From positions 1-49,712 of the forward strand of contig NZ_CYSR01000029.1 in assembly GCF_001458395.1 (NCBI RefSeq): DNA of 49,712 bases. The letters are read 5' to 3'. A program made the position numbers and the translations under genes. The stretch is from Leisingera aquaemixtae (GTDB taxonomy: Bacteria > Pseudomonadota > Alphaproteobacteria > Rhodobacterales > Rhodobacteraceae). Below the pieces are notes generated by a model. It did no database searches. It was given only the letters and a program-made list of their open reading frames with translations, and had not been told where the DNA came from. Below, in pieces: positions 7,936-15,904 of this stretch. Position 1 is the first letter of the stretch; every line of letters starts with the position of its first letter.

Positions 7936-8489
7936 CAGCCGGCCACGGCCTTCATGAAGCGGTCGCGGATCACCACCGGGTCCATCGTGATCACCGGCAT
8001 CTTGGCGTTGCCGCTGTCGCATTTGACCACCAGAACCGTCGCCTCGCCGCTGGCCAAAGCCTCCTCCAGCGCAGGGCCGGTGTCCTTGTCCTGCACCTCC
8101 ACCACCCGGGCGCAGCCGGCGGCGCGGGCCATGCCGGCCAGATCGGTGCGCTGGCTGGTATAGGTCGGCTGATCGCCGGTGGAGCCATAGGAGCCGTTGT
8201 CGATGATCATCAGGATGTAGTTGCCGGGCGCGTTGTTGCCGATGGTGGGCAAGGTGCCGAGGTTGGTCAGGATCGAGCCGTCACCGTCGATCACGATCAC
8301 CGGTTTCGGCTGCGCCAGCGCCAGCCCCAAGCCGATGGAGGACGCCAGCCCCATGGTGCCCAGCATGTAGAAATTGCTGGGCTGGTCGTCGATAGCGTGC
8401 AGCTCTTGCGACGGAATGCCGATGTTGCAGACCACCAGCTCGTTGCGCAGGATCGGCGCGATCTCTTTCAGGATTTCGGAACGGATCAT
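7935..8489 (-). CDS. comE: Sulfopyruvate decarboxylase subunit beta (TPP-binding domain)
   Basis: A 184-residue TPP-dependent decarboxylase subunit carrying only the PP (diphosphate-binding) domain. GTMGLASSIGLGLALAQ leads to the GDGS motif at residues 69-72, and the matching metal-ligand Asn of the GDG-to-N motif lies near N98 (IIDNGSYG). With ComD it converts 3-sulfopyruvate to sulfoacetaldehyde and CO2 in the cytoplasm. The split into two short subunits is the normal ComDE layout; related phosphonopyruvate decarboxylases are usually fused. Its ATG overlaps the comD stop as ATGA, which couples translation and supports equal subunit amounts. Phosphonopyruvate would be the alternative substrate, but neighbouring hps genes favour sulfopyruvate. 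Confidence 0.85.
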   Translation of the reverse strand: MIRSEILKEIAPILRNELVVCNIGIPSQELHAIDDQPSNFYMLGTMGLASSIGLGLALAQPKPVIVIDGDGSILTNLGTLPTIGNNAPGNYILMIIDNGSYGSTGDQPTYTSQRTDLAGMARAAGCARVVEVQDKDTGPALEEALASGEATVLVVKCDSGNAKMPVITMDPVVIRDRFMKAVAG

Positions 8490-8992
8490 TGGTCGCCATA
8501 GCCTCCCCAGAAATTGGCGTCGGTCAGGATGGCAACGGGCTTGTTGCACATGAAGGTGTATTTCAGGATGTTGTCGAACTCCTCGACATCTTTCTGCCAG
8601 TGAAAGTGGTAGGCGGGGATGTTGAGCTGCGCCAGGAGCGCCTTGGTATGCACCGCCATTTCGACCTGGCAGGCCACCGGCTCGCGCAGCTCGCCGCGGT
8701 AGGAGATCAGCATCGGCAGCGGCATCCGGTAGTACTGGATCAGCGTCGCCAGTGTGTTGATGGTCACTCCGATGGCAGTGTTCTGCATGATGATGGCCGG
8801 GCGCTTGCCGCCCATCCAGGCGCCGGCGCACAGCCCCATGCCCTCGTCCTCCTTGTTGGAGGGGATATGGAAGATGTCGTCGCGCTGGTCGATCTCCTCG
8901 ATCACGCCGGCCAGCTGCTTGCAGGGCACGGTGGTGACGAAGGAGACGCCGTTGGCCGCCAGATCGTCAGCGATCCTCTTGTCGATATTCAT
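8486..8992 (-). CDS. comD: Sulfopyruvate decarboxylase subunit alpha (PYR domain)
   Basis: A 168-residue subunit with the pyrimidine-binding (PYR) domain of TPP enzymes. The segment HIPSNKEDEGMGLCAG at about residues 42-56 holds the conserved glutamate that activates the TPP aminopyrimidine ring, followed by PAIIMQNTAIGVTINTLATL. It pairs with ComE across an ATGA overlap. The ending ILTDANFWGGYGDQ is typical for the short alpha subunit and not a truncation. It lies between the universal stress protein gene and comE in the DHPS operon. Confidence 0.85.
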   Translation of the reverse strand: MNIDKRIADDLAANGVSFVTTVPCKQLAGVIEEIDQRDDIFHIPSNKEDEGMGLCAGAWMGGKRPAIIMQNTAIGVTINTLATLIQYYRMPLPMLISYRGELREPVACQVEMAVHTKALLAQLNIPAYHFHWQKDVEEFDNILKYTFMCNKPVAILTDANFWGGYGDQ

Positions 8993-9031
8993 GGTTGGTT
9001 GCCTTTGCTTCGGGTGTCTTGTTTCTCGGGG

Positions 9032-9442
9032 TCAGGAGGTGCGGCAGACATGCACGGCGCAGGGCGCGTGGCGGACCACGCGGGCGGCAGTCGAGCCGAG
9101 GAAAAAGTCGCTGAGGCCCGGTTTGTGGGAGCCGACGACGATGCAGTCCATGCCGTGCTGCTGCGCGTATTCGACGATGGCGCGGTAGGACCGGCCCTTG
9201 ACGATCTCCGCCGTGACATTGGCGTGGCCTGCGGTTTTCAGGGCCAGCGCCTCGCGGGCCTTGTCAAAGCCGTCGCGCACGGTGTCTTCGTCCAGGTAGG
9301 CGGTGACCGAACTGTGCGGCGGCTCATAGACATGCAGCGCGGTGATCTGCCCGCCGGGGTTGCACAGGGTGGCGGCGGCCTTGAGCGTTGTTCCGGACAC
9401 CCCGTGATCCAGGGCCATGGGAACCAGGATATTGTCATACAT
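9032..9442 (-). CDS. Universal stress protein (UspF/UspG-like) of the DHPS operon
   Basis: A 136-residue single-domain Usp with N-terminal MYDNILVPMALDHG and the nucleotide-binding segment VVGSHKPGLSDFFLGSTAARVVRHAPC. The pattern GSHKPGLSDFFLGS matches the ATP-binding loop of UspF/UspG. Single-domain Usp proteins linked to TRAP transporters are known, for example TeaD of Halomonas, which binds ATP and modulates TeaABC uptake. Here the gene sits inside a catabolic operon fed by a TRAP transporter, and the second TRAP operon of this window has one too, so a similar control role is plausible. It is flanked by hpsP and comD with short gaps. Confidence 0.9.
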   Translation of the reverse strand: MYDNILVPMALDHGVSGTTLKAAATLCNPGGQITALHVYEPPHSSVTAYLDEDTVRDGFDKAREALALKTAGHANVTAEIVKGRSYRAIVEYAQQHGMDCIVVGSHKPGLSDFFLGSTAARVVRHAPCAVHVCRTS

Positions 9443-9472
9443 CGTTGCTCTCCGTTTGTTAGGGGCGCGGGC

Positions 9473-10453
9473 TCAGGCCCAGGGGTCGAGGATGATCTTG
9501 GGTGCCGCCACCGCGCCGCTGCGCAGGTCGCGGAAGGCAGCGGCGCCGTCCGACAGCGGCCGTGTTTCGGGCCAGTCCAGCGGGCCGAGGCGGCCGTCAA
9601 AGATGGCCTGCGCGGTGTCGCGGAAATCCTGCGCGGTGTAGGTGTAGGTGCCGATAAAGGTGATCTCCTGCAGGGTCATGCGGCGGATGTCCAAGCCGCC
9701 CGCATCCTCGCCCAGCCCGGCATGGGCTATCACCCCGCCGGGCGCGGCAGCGGCAGAGGCGGCGGCGCGGGTGGCGGCATAGCCCACTGCGTCCACCACC
9801 AGCGGCACCATGCCCTGAAACTCCGCCACCGCCTGCTGACTGCAGCGGTCCGCCAGAAAGGCCCGGCGCGCGGCGTTGGGTTCCTGGACCGTGACGTCCT
9901 CCACCCCCATCGCGCGCAGCGCCAGCGCCGCCGCCAGCCCGATGGCACCGCCGCCGATCACCAGCGCGCGGCGTTCGGTGTCCGGGTGCAGCGCCTCCAG
10001 CGCCAGCCGGGCGGCGTGCCAGCTGACCGCCAGCGGCTCGGCCAGCGCGGCCTTTGCCAGCGGTACCGCGTCCGGCACGGTGACAAGATTGCGCTCCGGC
10101 ATTGCCACGAACTGGGCGAAGGCGCCCTCGCGCGGGGGCATGGAGATGATTTGGCGGCTGGCGCAGAGGTTTTCGCGCCCCGACGCGCAGGCCGGACAGC
10201 TGCCGCAGGTCACCAGCGGGTTGATGGTCACCCGGCGGCCTGCCTGCGGCCCGTCCTCTACCACCCCCGCGGCCTCATGCCCCAGGATCAGTGGCGCGGG
10301 CCGGCGGTTGTCATGGCCCAGATAGGCGTGCATGTCGGAGCCGCAGATGCCGGAGGCATGAATGCGGATCAGCTGCTCGCCCGGCCGGCCCGCGGCCATC
10401 GGCACATCGCGGACCGAAAGCGTCTCAACCCCTTCATAAACCAAGGCTTTCAT
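9473..10453 (-). CDS. hpsP: Zn-dependent alcohol dehydrogenase, probable DHPS 2-dehydrogenase
   Basis: A 326-residue medium-chain dehydrogenase. The catalytic zinc motif ICGSD (C37) and LGHEAAG (H59, E60) are present. The structural zinc cysteines C83, C86, C89 and C97 are seen in CGSCPACASGRENLC, and the nucleotide loop GGGAIG is at 167-172. It is slightly shorter than typical sorbitol/idonate-type relatives. HpsP and HpsO are known as a pair that interconvert the enantiomers of 2,3-dihydroxypropane-1-sulfonate through the 2-keto form, so that only the (R) form enters HpsN. Its ATG overlaps the hpsO stop by four bases. The symbol rests on the clear hpsN-hpsO-hpsP order; the substrate is not visible in the protein itself. 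Confidence 0.82.
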   Translation of the reverse strand: MKALVYEGVETLSVRDVPMAAGRPGEQLIRIHASGICGSDMHAYLGHDNRRPAPLILGHEAAGVVEDGPQAGRRVTINPLVTCGSCPACASGRENLCASRQIISMPPREGAFAQFVAMPERNLVTVPDAVPLAKAALAEPLAVSWHAARLALEALHPDTERRALVIGGGAIGLAAALALRAMGVEDVTVQEPNAARRAFLADRCSQQAVAEFQGMVPLVVDAVGYAATRAAASAAAAPGGVIAHAGLGEDAGGLDIRRMTLQEITFIGTYTYTAQDFRDTAQAIFDGRLGPLDWPETRPLSDGAAAFRDLRSGAVAAPKIILDPWA

Positions 10454-11211
10454 TTCGCGGTGAACCCCCCGTCAACCATCAGGATTTGCCCGGTAACATA
10501 GGCCGAAGCCTCGGAGCACAGGAACAGAAGCGGCCCGTCGAGATCCTCCAGCCGGCCGTTGCGGCCGATGCAGGTCTGCGCGGCGTTGCGGGCGGCGCGG
10601 GCGTCATCCTCGAACACCGCCTGGGTCAGTTCGGTCGGGAAGAACCCCGGGCCGATCGCGTTGGCGGTGATGCCGTGGGGCGACCAGGCCTCTGCCATGG
10701 CGCGGGTCAGCTGGCCGATCCCGCCCTTGCTGGCGCCATAGGCGATGCCGCCGGGAAAGGCGCGGGTAGTCTGGAGCGAGGCGAAATTGACGATCCGCCC
10801 CCAGCCCCTCGCCTTCATCGCAGGCACCAGCGCCTGGCTGAGGAAGAAGGGCGCCGAGAGGTTCAGCGCCAGGGTGCGGTCCCAGCCTTCCGTGGTCACC
10901 TCATCCGCAGGCTGCCGCGTGTTGACGCCGGCCGCGTGGATCAGGATGTCCGGCGCGCCGAAGGGGGCCGCGACGGTGTCCCGCAGTGCCTCCATCGCGC
11001 TGCGGTCCGCCACATCCGCGACTGCGTAAGCCGCGCTTGGTCCGATTTCTGCACAAAGGCTTTCCAGCGCCTCCGCCCGGCGCGCCACCGCAACCACCTG
11101 CGCCCCGGCGGCGGCCAGCGCGATGGCCGCGCGCCGCCCCAGCCCGGAGCTGGCGCCGGTGATGCAGGCGGTGCGGCCCGTCAGATCGAACAGGGCGCGC
11201 GGGTCAGCCAT
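10450..11211 (-). CDS. hpsO: Short-chain dehydrogenase, probable DHPS 2-dehydrogenase
   Basis: A classical SDR of 253 residues. The NAD(P)-binding motif TGASSGLG is at residues 18-25, the NNAG-equivalent is IHAAGVN near 91-97, and the catalytic triad is S145, Y158 and K162 in the YxxxK motif. The C-terminal ASAYVTGQILMVDGG is standard for the family. The partner of HpsP in DHPS racemisation (family knowledge from Cupriavidus and Ruegeria). The start overlaps the hpsN stop by 8 bp and the end overlaps hpsP by 4 bp, so translation of the three dehydrogenases is coupled. Confidence 0.83.
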   Translation of the reverse strand: MADPRALFDLTGRTACITGASSGLGRRAAIALAAAGAQVVAVARRAEALESLCAEIGPSAAYAVADVADRSAMEALRDTVAAPFGAPDILIHAAGVNTRQPADEVTTEGWDRTLALNLSAPFFLSQALVPAMKARGWGRIVNFASLQTTRAFPGGIAYGASKGGIGQLTRAMAEAWSPHGITANAIGPGFFPTELTQAVFEDDARAARNAAQTCIGRNGRLEDLDGPLLFLCSEASAYVTGQILMVDGGFTAK

Positions 11212-12511
11212 TGGCGGTCAGGTCAAAGGTTTCGTCCGGGAAATACTTGGCCAGCCGCACATCGGCGGCGCGGGCGTGGCCCTCCATCCCTTCCAGCCGG
11301 GCGATCCGGGCGGTGGCCTCCGCCACCGGTTTCGAGCCTTCGCGGGTGGCGCGCTGCCAGGTGACGATCTTCATGTATTTGTGAACGCTGAGGCCGCCAG
11401 TATAGCTGGCTGCGCGTGAGGTCGGCAGCACGTGGTTGGTGCCCGCCGCCTTGTCCCCGTAAGAGACCGTGGTCTCCTCGCCCAGAAACAGCGAGCCGTA
11501 GCAGGTCAGCTGCTCCAGCCACCAGTTCAGATCCTCTGCCTGGACGGTCAGATGCTCGGGCGCGTATTCGTCGGAACAGGCCGCCATATCCTCGCGGTCT
11601 TTGCACAGGATCACTTCGGCATAGTCGCGCCAGGCGGCGGCGGCGTTCTCGCGGTTCACCTCAGGCAGGTCGTCGATCAGCCCCGGCACCAGCCGCATGA
11701 CTTCCTCGGCCAGGGCGCGATCATCGGTCACCAGCCAGACCGGCGAGTTATAGCCATGCTCGGCCTGGCTTACCAGATCGGTGGCGACGATATGGGCGTC
11801 GGCGGTGCTGTCGGCCAGGATCAGGCTGTCGGTCGGGCCTGCGATCATGTCGATGCCGACGCGGCCGAACAGGATGCGCTTGGCCTCCGCCACGAACTGG
11901 TTGCCGGGGCCGACCAGGATATTGGCCTTGGGCAGGCCGAAGAGGCCGAATGTCATGGCCGCAACCCCCTGCACGCCGCCCATCGCCATGATCTGGTCCG
12001 CGCCGCAGATATGGGCGGCATAGACGATGGCGGGGGCCACGCCGGTGCCCGGGCGCGGCGGCGAGCACGCGGTGATGTGCTTGCAGCCCGCCACCTTGGC
12101 GGTGGTCACGGTCATTATGGCGCTGGCGATATGGCTGTAGCGCCCGCCCGGCACATAGCAGCCCGCCGCATCCACCGGGATCACCTTCTGCCCGGTGATG
12201 AAGCCGGGGCAGATTTCGGTTTCCACGTTCTGCATCGTGCTCTTCTGCAGTTCGGCAAAGCGGCGCACATTGTCATGGGAAAACCGGATATCGGCCTTGA
12301 GCTTCTCCGGCACCAGGGCGCAGGCGGCTTCGATCTCCTCTGCCGTCAGCAGCACGTTGCCCTCGTAGCGGTCAAACTTGGCCGCGTATTCCAGCGCCTT
12401 GGCGTCGCCGCCGGCCTCGATGTCGTCCAGGATGCCCTGCACGGTCTTGTGGGTCTCAGACGCATCCGACTTGGGGGTCAGGGCAGCCTTTTTCAGGTAT
12501 TCACGGGTCAT
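11204..12511 (-). CDS. hpsN: Sulfopropanediol 3-dehydrogenase (histidinol dehydrogenase family)
   Basis: A 435-residue protein of the HisD superfamily with motifs CYVPGGRYSH, GPGNQFVAEAKR, GIDMIAGPTDSLILAD and SQAEHG (Q249 and H252, zinc region), plus the later YAPEHL. It is not part of a his operon and instead follows a TRAP transporter and precedes hpsOP, the layout of HpsN. HpsN oxidises (R)-2,3-dihydroxypropane-1-sulfonate to (R)-3-sulfolactate in two NAD+-dependent steps, chemically parallel to histidinol to histidine. The gene is a widely used marker for DHPS use in roseobacters. It begins 12 bp after the hpsM stop. True HisD is the alternative but is disfavoured by the context and by HpsN-like stretches such as CPGFITGQKVIPVDAAG. 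Confidence 0.9.
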   Translation of the reverse strand: MTREYLKKAALTPKSDASETHKTVQGILDDIEAGGDAKALEYAAKFDRYEGNVLLTAEEIEAACALVPEKLKADIRFSHDNVRRFAELQKSTMQNVETEICPGFITGQKVIPVDAAGCYVPGGRYSHIASAIMTVTTAKVAGCKHITACSPPRPGTGVAPAIVYAAHICGADQIMAMGGVQGVAAMTFGLFGLPKANILVGPGNQFVAEAKRILFGRVGIDMIAGPTDSLILADSTADAHIVATDLVSQAEHGYNSPVWLVTDDRALAEEVMRLVPGLIDDLPEVNRENAAAAWRDYAEVILCKDREDMAACSDEYAPEHLTVQAEDLNWWLEQLTCYGSLFLGEETTVSYGDKAAGTNHVLPTSRAASYTGGLSVHKYMKIVTWQRATREGSKPVAEATARIARLEGMEGHARAADVRLAKYFPDETFDLTANG

Positions 12512-12523
12512 TTTCAGGGGGTC

Positions 12524-13852
12524 CTACTTGTAGATGTCAGGAAGCAGCGTGGTCGAGATCGGCGGGATGTAGGCGATCAGCAGCACCACGATCAGCATGG
12601 TCAGAACAAAGGGGATGGCACGGGCGGCGATCTTGAGGATGGACTCGCCGGTGATGCCGGAGACGACGAACAGGTTCAGGCCCAGCGGCGGGGTGATGAA
12701 GCCGACCCCCAGCGCGGTGATCATCATGATGCAGAACTGGATTTCGTTCATGCCGATGTTGTCGGCGAGCGGCTTCAGGATCGGTGCCAGGATCACGATA
12801 TTGGGGGTCGTTTCCATCACGCAGCCGGCGGCGATCAGGATGCAGATCATCAGCAGGATCAGCACCGAGGGGTCATCGGTCAGCCCGGTCACCGCGGCCA
12901 CAAACCCCTGCGGCACGCCCATGATCGCCAGCGCCTCGGCCAGCGGCGCGGAGAAGGCGATGATCGGCAGGATCACCCCGTTCACCTTGGCAGAGCTGAC
13001 CAGCATCGCCGGGAAATCCGAGAGCTTGAGGGTGCCCAGGATGAAGCCCATCAGGATGGTGACGACCACCGCCGTGGCGCCGGCCTCTGTCGGGGTCAGG
13101 CGGCCGGAGAAGATGCCGTAGAAGATGATCCCCGGCACGATGAAGGCATACCAGCCGGATTTCAGCGAATGCCCCAGGTTGCCCAGCCATTCACCGAACC
13201 CCATGTTGCCGCCGGTCTCATAAGTATAAAGCCGGTTCATGATGATATTGGTGACCAGGATCGACACCAGAATGGCAATCCCCGGGATCAGCGCGGCCAG
13301 GAACAGGGTGGAGGCGGAAATGCCCAGCACCAGGCCGATGATGATATAGGCGATGGAGGGCGGGATCAGGATGCCGGTGCAGGCACCCGCCGCGACCAGC
13401 GCGCAGGCATAGGGGCGGGGGTAGCCGCTTTCGACCAGCCGGGCGATGGTCATCCGCCCGACGGCGGCAGCGCCGGCGGCGTCAGAGCCGGAGATCGCCG
13501 CGAACATGCCGCAGACCAGCACCGTGGCAGAGCCGAAGCCGCCCCGCGTCCAGCAGGTCAGCGCCTCTGCCACATCGAGGAATTTCTTGCTGAGGCCGGT
13601 GCGCACCAGCACGTCGCCGGTCAGGATGAACAAGGGCACCGCGGTCAGCGCAAAGGCGTCGATGCCGGTGAACAGGCTTTCGCCGATGGCGCTGAGCGGC
13701 AGGTCGCCCGACATCACCAGCATGGTGATCGCCGCCGCCCCGATTGCGGCCCAGACCGGCACCGCCAGCGCAATCAGCGCCACGAACATGATTACCGGCA
13801 GGTAGAAATCCCAGCCCAGTTCGACCGTTTGGTTGAGTGTGTTCCACAGCAT
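12524..13852 (-). CDS. hpsM: TRAP transporter large permease (DctM family), DHPS uptake
   Basis: A 442-residue DctM-type membrane subunit with about twelve hydrophobic segments. Characteristic pieces are DVLVRTGLSKKFLDVAEAL, AAISGSDAAGAAAVGRMTI, GILIPPSIAYIIIG, FFGIFSGRLTPTEAGATA-like FYGIFSGRLTPTEAG, and GVGFITPPLGLNLFVVSG near the end. It forms the Na+-coupled translocation channel with the small subunit upstream. The start ATG overlaps no neighbour and follows GAGGGG. Position between hpsL and hpsN makes DHPS the likely substrate. Confidence 0.9.
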   Translation of the reverse strand: MLWNTLNQTVELGWDFYLPVIMFVALIALAVPVWAAIGAAAITMLVMSGDLPLSAIGESLFTGIDAFALTAVPLFILTGDVLVRTGLSKKFLDVAEALTCWTRGGFGSATVLVCGMFAAISGSDAAGAAAVGRMTIARLVESGYPRPYACALVAAGACTGILIPPSIAYIIIGLVLGISASTLFLAALIPGIAILVSILVTNIIMNRLYTYETGGNMGFGEWLGNLGHSLKSGWYAFIVPGIIFYGIFSGRLTPTEAGATAVVVTILMGFILGTLKLSDFPAMLVSSAKVNGVILPIIAFSAPLAEALAIMGVPQGFVAAVTGLTDDPSVLILLMICILIAAGCVMETTPNIVILAPILKPLADNIGMNEIQFCIMMITALGVGFITPPLGLNLFVVSGITGESILKIAARAIPFVLTMLIVVLLIAYIPPISTTLLPDIYK

Positions 13853-13865
13853 CGCTTAAGGCCCC

Positions 13866-14378
13866 TCAATCAAACAGCTTGTCGCCTTCGAAGACGGGAG
13901 TGCCGTCACGAAGGCTGCGCCAGTCGCGCAGGAAGGATTGCAGCAGGCGCCAGACCATCAGGGTGAACCCGGCGGGCACCGCCATCAGGAACCACACCAT
14001 CGAAACCCGCAGCCCGTGGCTGACCGATCCGAATTTGGCGGAGACCAGAACCGTCTCGAACGACCAGTAGAGCGCGACCAGGGCCACGATGAACATCACC
14101 AGATCGCCGAAGATGTAGAGCAGCGCCTTGGGCCGGGGGCCGAGGTAGTGCATCAGCACATCAATGCGGATATGCGCGCGCTCCTTGACCGCGGCGGCGG
14201 CACCGATCCAGGCCAGGTAGATGAAGGAATAGCGGACGATCTCCTCGCCCCAGATCGAGGAGAAGGCAAACAGCTCGCGCCGGATCACCTCGATCGCCAT
14301 GGTGATGACCAGCATCACGTAGAACACCAGGAGCAGCCAGCGCTCCGCGTTCTTGTCTATCGTTCGCAGGATCTTCAT
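13866..14378 (-). CDS. hpsL: TRAP transporter small permease (DctQ family), DHPS uptake
   Basis: A 170-residue DctQ-type protein with four predicted transmembrane helices: WLLLVFYVMLVITMAIEVI, FIYLAWIGAAAAVKE, YIFGDLVMFIVALVALYW and VSMVWFLMAVPAGFTLM. The family signature around EEIVRYSFIYLAWIGAA is clear. It caps and stabilises the large permease and docks the binding protein. The gap to hpsM is 13 bp. Upstream is a 112-bp spacer with a strong hairpin that separates it from the binding-protein gene. Confidence 0.88.
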   Translation of the reverse strand: MKILRTIDKNAERWLLLVFYVMLVITMAIEVIRRELFAFSSIWGEEIVRYSFIYLAWIGAAAAVKERAHIRIDVLMHYLGPRPKALLYIFGDLVMFIVALVALYWSFETVLVSAKFGSVSHGLRVSMVWFLMAVPAGFTLMVWRLLQSFLRDWRSLRDGTPVFEGDKLFD

Positions 14379-14407
14379 CGCTGTTCCCGGGGTTCAGGCA
14401 CGCCCCC

Positions 14408-14431
14408 GCAGCCAGCCCGGCGGGCTGCTGC
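14408..14431 (-). other. Intercistronic hairpin between hpsK and hpsL
   Basis: On the minus strand GCAGC-AGCCC and GGGCT-G-GCTGC pair around a 3-nt loop with one bulged G, a 10-bp stem. It lies in the 112-bp spacer between the binding-protein gene and the small-permease gene, has no T-run, and may protect the 3' end of the binding-protein message. Confidence 0.45.
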
Positions 14432-14490
14432 AGAAGCGGCGGTTTCGGTGGCGGGCGGCGGCCGGTGTCCGGCGCGCGCCCCTGCAGCGG

Positions 14491-15636
14491 TCAGGCGTCG
14501 TGGACGAAGTATTTGCCCTGGGTGCCTGCGGCCTCCTCCAGCTTGGCGAAATTGTCCATCGACCCGGCCAGCTCTGTCTTGAAGGAATCCCATTCGCTGC
14601 GCTGGTAGCCGCCGGCCTCCTTCCACTCCGCCAGCTGGTCATCGCTGAGCGAATGAAACTCGACGCCTGCCTTGGTCAGTTCCGCCATTGCATAGGCGCG
14701 GGCGGAGGGCACCTTGGACAGGTTCTGATGCGCGGTCATCTCCGACCCCCAGATCACGCCCTCCTGCACATTGGCGGGCAATGAGTTGAACCATTCCAGA
14801 TTGCAGGAATAGACCTGGCTGTCCGGCACCGCCTGGGTGAAGGTCACATGGCTGAGGATGTCCTTGAAACCAAAGACATAGAGCGCCCCGACCGAGGGGT
14901 CGAGCGCATCCGCCACCCCCTGCTTGATCGCTGAGGGTGTTTCGCCCCAGGCCACCGGTGTCGGGTTGGCGCCGACCATGCGGTAATACTGCTGCAGCAT
15001 TTTCGAGCCCGGCACCCGGAATTTCACCCCCGACATGTCGCCGGGTGACATCACCGCGTTGCCGCCCTTGCGCACCGCCACCACACGGGGGTCGATGTTC
15101 ACATAAAACAGCGCCTTGAAGCCGGCGGCCTCGACCTTGGGGTGGACTTCGGCAGCCCAGAAGTCAGAGTTCACCAGATTGGTGAAACGCTGGTTGGAGC
15201 CGCAGAGATAGGGCATGTTGATCAGGTCAACGGTGGAGGCGAAGGGCGCGAAGTTCGACAGCGAATGCTGCGCCGCCTGGATGGTGCCGCCCTGCACCTT
15301 CTGCACCAATGCGCCGCCCGCGCCGAGCTGGCCGCCGGGGGCGAGCTTGACGTAGATCTTGCCGTTGGTGGCGTTCTGGATGTTTTCCTTCAGGTCCAGC
15401 TGCATGATCGGATAGCTGCGGGAGGCGCCGAGCACATAAGCGGTCGCCACGGTCATGATATGCTCCGCCGCGCGCTCGCGCTCTTTCTCTTCCTTGGCAG
15501 TCTGCGCGGCGGCCTCCGATGACCACAGAACGCCGCCCGCACCCGCCACCAGCGCCGCGGTGAAGGAGCCGGTTGAGGCCAGTTTCAGAAAATTGCGGCG
15601 CTCCGCAGATTTGGGGCCATCCTTGTCAGTCGTCAT
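14491..15636 (-). CDS. hpsK: TRAP solute-binding protein (DctP family) with Tat signal, DHPS uptake
   Basis: A 381-residue periplasmic binding protein. The N-terminus carries a twin-arginine signal: RRNFLKLA at residues 13-20, then a hydrophobic stretch ending near AAAQTA, so it is probably exported folded. The DctP fold is shown by GGQLGAGGALVQKVQGGTIQAAQ, NMPYLCGSNQRF and GVKFRVPGSKMLQQYYRMVGANPTPVAWGE, where the RVP arginine corresponds to the residue that salt-bridges acidic ligands in the family. It likely captures DHPS (sulfonate group). A strong ribosome site, GGGAGGAAGACA, precedes the ATG. The 61-residue membrane protein gene lies 23 bp upstream in the same direction. Confidence 0.9.
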   Translation of the reverse strand: MTTDKDGPKSAERRNFLKLASTGSFTAALVAGAGGVLWSSEAAAQTAKEEKERERAAEHIMTVATAYVLGASRSYPIMQLDLKENIQNATNGKIYVKLAPGGQLGAGGALVQKVQGGTIQAAQHSLSNFAPFASTVDLINMPYLCGSNQRFTNLVNSDFWAAEVHPKVEAAGFKALFYVNIDPRVVAVRKGGNAVMSPGDMSGVKFRVPGSKMLQQYYRMVGANPTPVAWGETPSAIKQGVADALDPSVGALYVFGFKDILSHVTFTQAVPDSQVYSCNLEWFNSLPANVQEGVIWGSEMTAHQNLSKVPSARAYAMAELTKAGVEFHSLSDDQLAEWKEAGGYQRSEWDSFKTELAGSMDNFAKLEEAAGTQGKYFVHDA

Positions 15637-15659
15637 TGTCTTCCTCCCTTGGAAATCCG

Positions 15660-15845
15660 TCAGCTGCCGTTGTTTTTCTTGTGGTCAGCCTCGCGCTTGA
15701 GGATCGCGGCCACGAACAGGACCGAGGCCGCAAACAGGACCAGCATCTCTCCCACGTCGTTCAGAAACCCGCCGCCGCCAAACGCGCCCAGGGCGACATT
15801 GGCAAAGAACACGGCAAAGACGGCAACGGCAGCGAGGAGAAACAT
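15660..15845 (-). CDS. Small two-helix membrane protein leading the DHPS operon (unknown function)
   Basis: A 61-residue open frame between the operator region and the binding-protein gene. Two hydrophobic helices are visible: residues 2-22 (FLLAAVAVFAVFFANVALGAF) and about 32-50 (EMLVLFAASVLFVAAIL), joined by a glycine-rich turn and followed by a charged tail KREADHKKNNGS. The positive-inside rule puts the tail in the cytoplasm. The frame begins 34 bp after the proximal LacI operator and ends 23 bp before the next start, the expected position of a first operon gene; the ribosome site (GGGA) is weak. I do not recognise a family. It could be an accessory or regulatory subunit of the TRAP transporter, or a leader peptide. 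Confidence 0.7.
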   Translation of the reverse strand: MFLLAAVAVFAVFFANVALGAFGGGGFLNDVGEMLVLFAASVLFVAAILKREADHKKNNGS

Positions 15846-15876
15846 CGTTTAATCCCGTTTTTTGATCCCAACACCA

Positions 15877-15904
15877 TTTGTAAGCGCTTACATCATTAAT
15901 GCAA
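15877..15904 (-). promoter_or_regulatory. Candidate promoter of the DHPS operon overlapping both operators
   Basis: Read on the minus strand, TTGCAT (complement of 15899-15904) and TACAAA (complement of 15877-15882) are spaced by 16 bp, a fair match to a sigma-70 promoter. The -35 element overlaps the distal LacI operator and the -10 overlaps the proximal one, which would give repression by direct occlusion. Confidence 0.45.
15879..15892. promoter_or_regulatory. LacI-family operator 1 (perfect 14-bp palindrome)
   Basis: TGTAAGCGCTTACA is a perfect palindrome with the central CpG pair typical of LacI-family operators (AAGCGCTT core). It lies between the divergent LacI gene and the DHPS operon. 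Confidence 0.8.

Noticed and set aside
11204-12511. Reading hpsN as hisD of histidine biosynthesis
   Set aside because: No his genes are nearby, and the gene sits between a TRAP transporter and two dehydrogenases in the known hpsKLMNOP order.
11432-13966. 844-codon plus-strand open frame opposite hpsN and hpsM
   Set aside because: The product is a low-complexity Gly/Asp/His/Arg-rich shadow of two well-supported genes and lacks a ribosome site.
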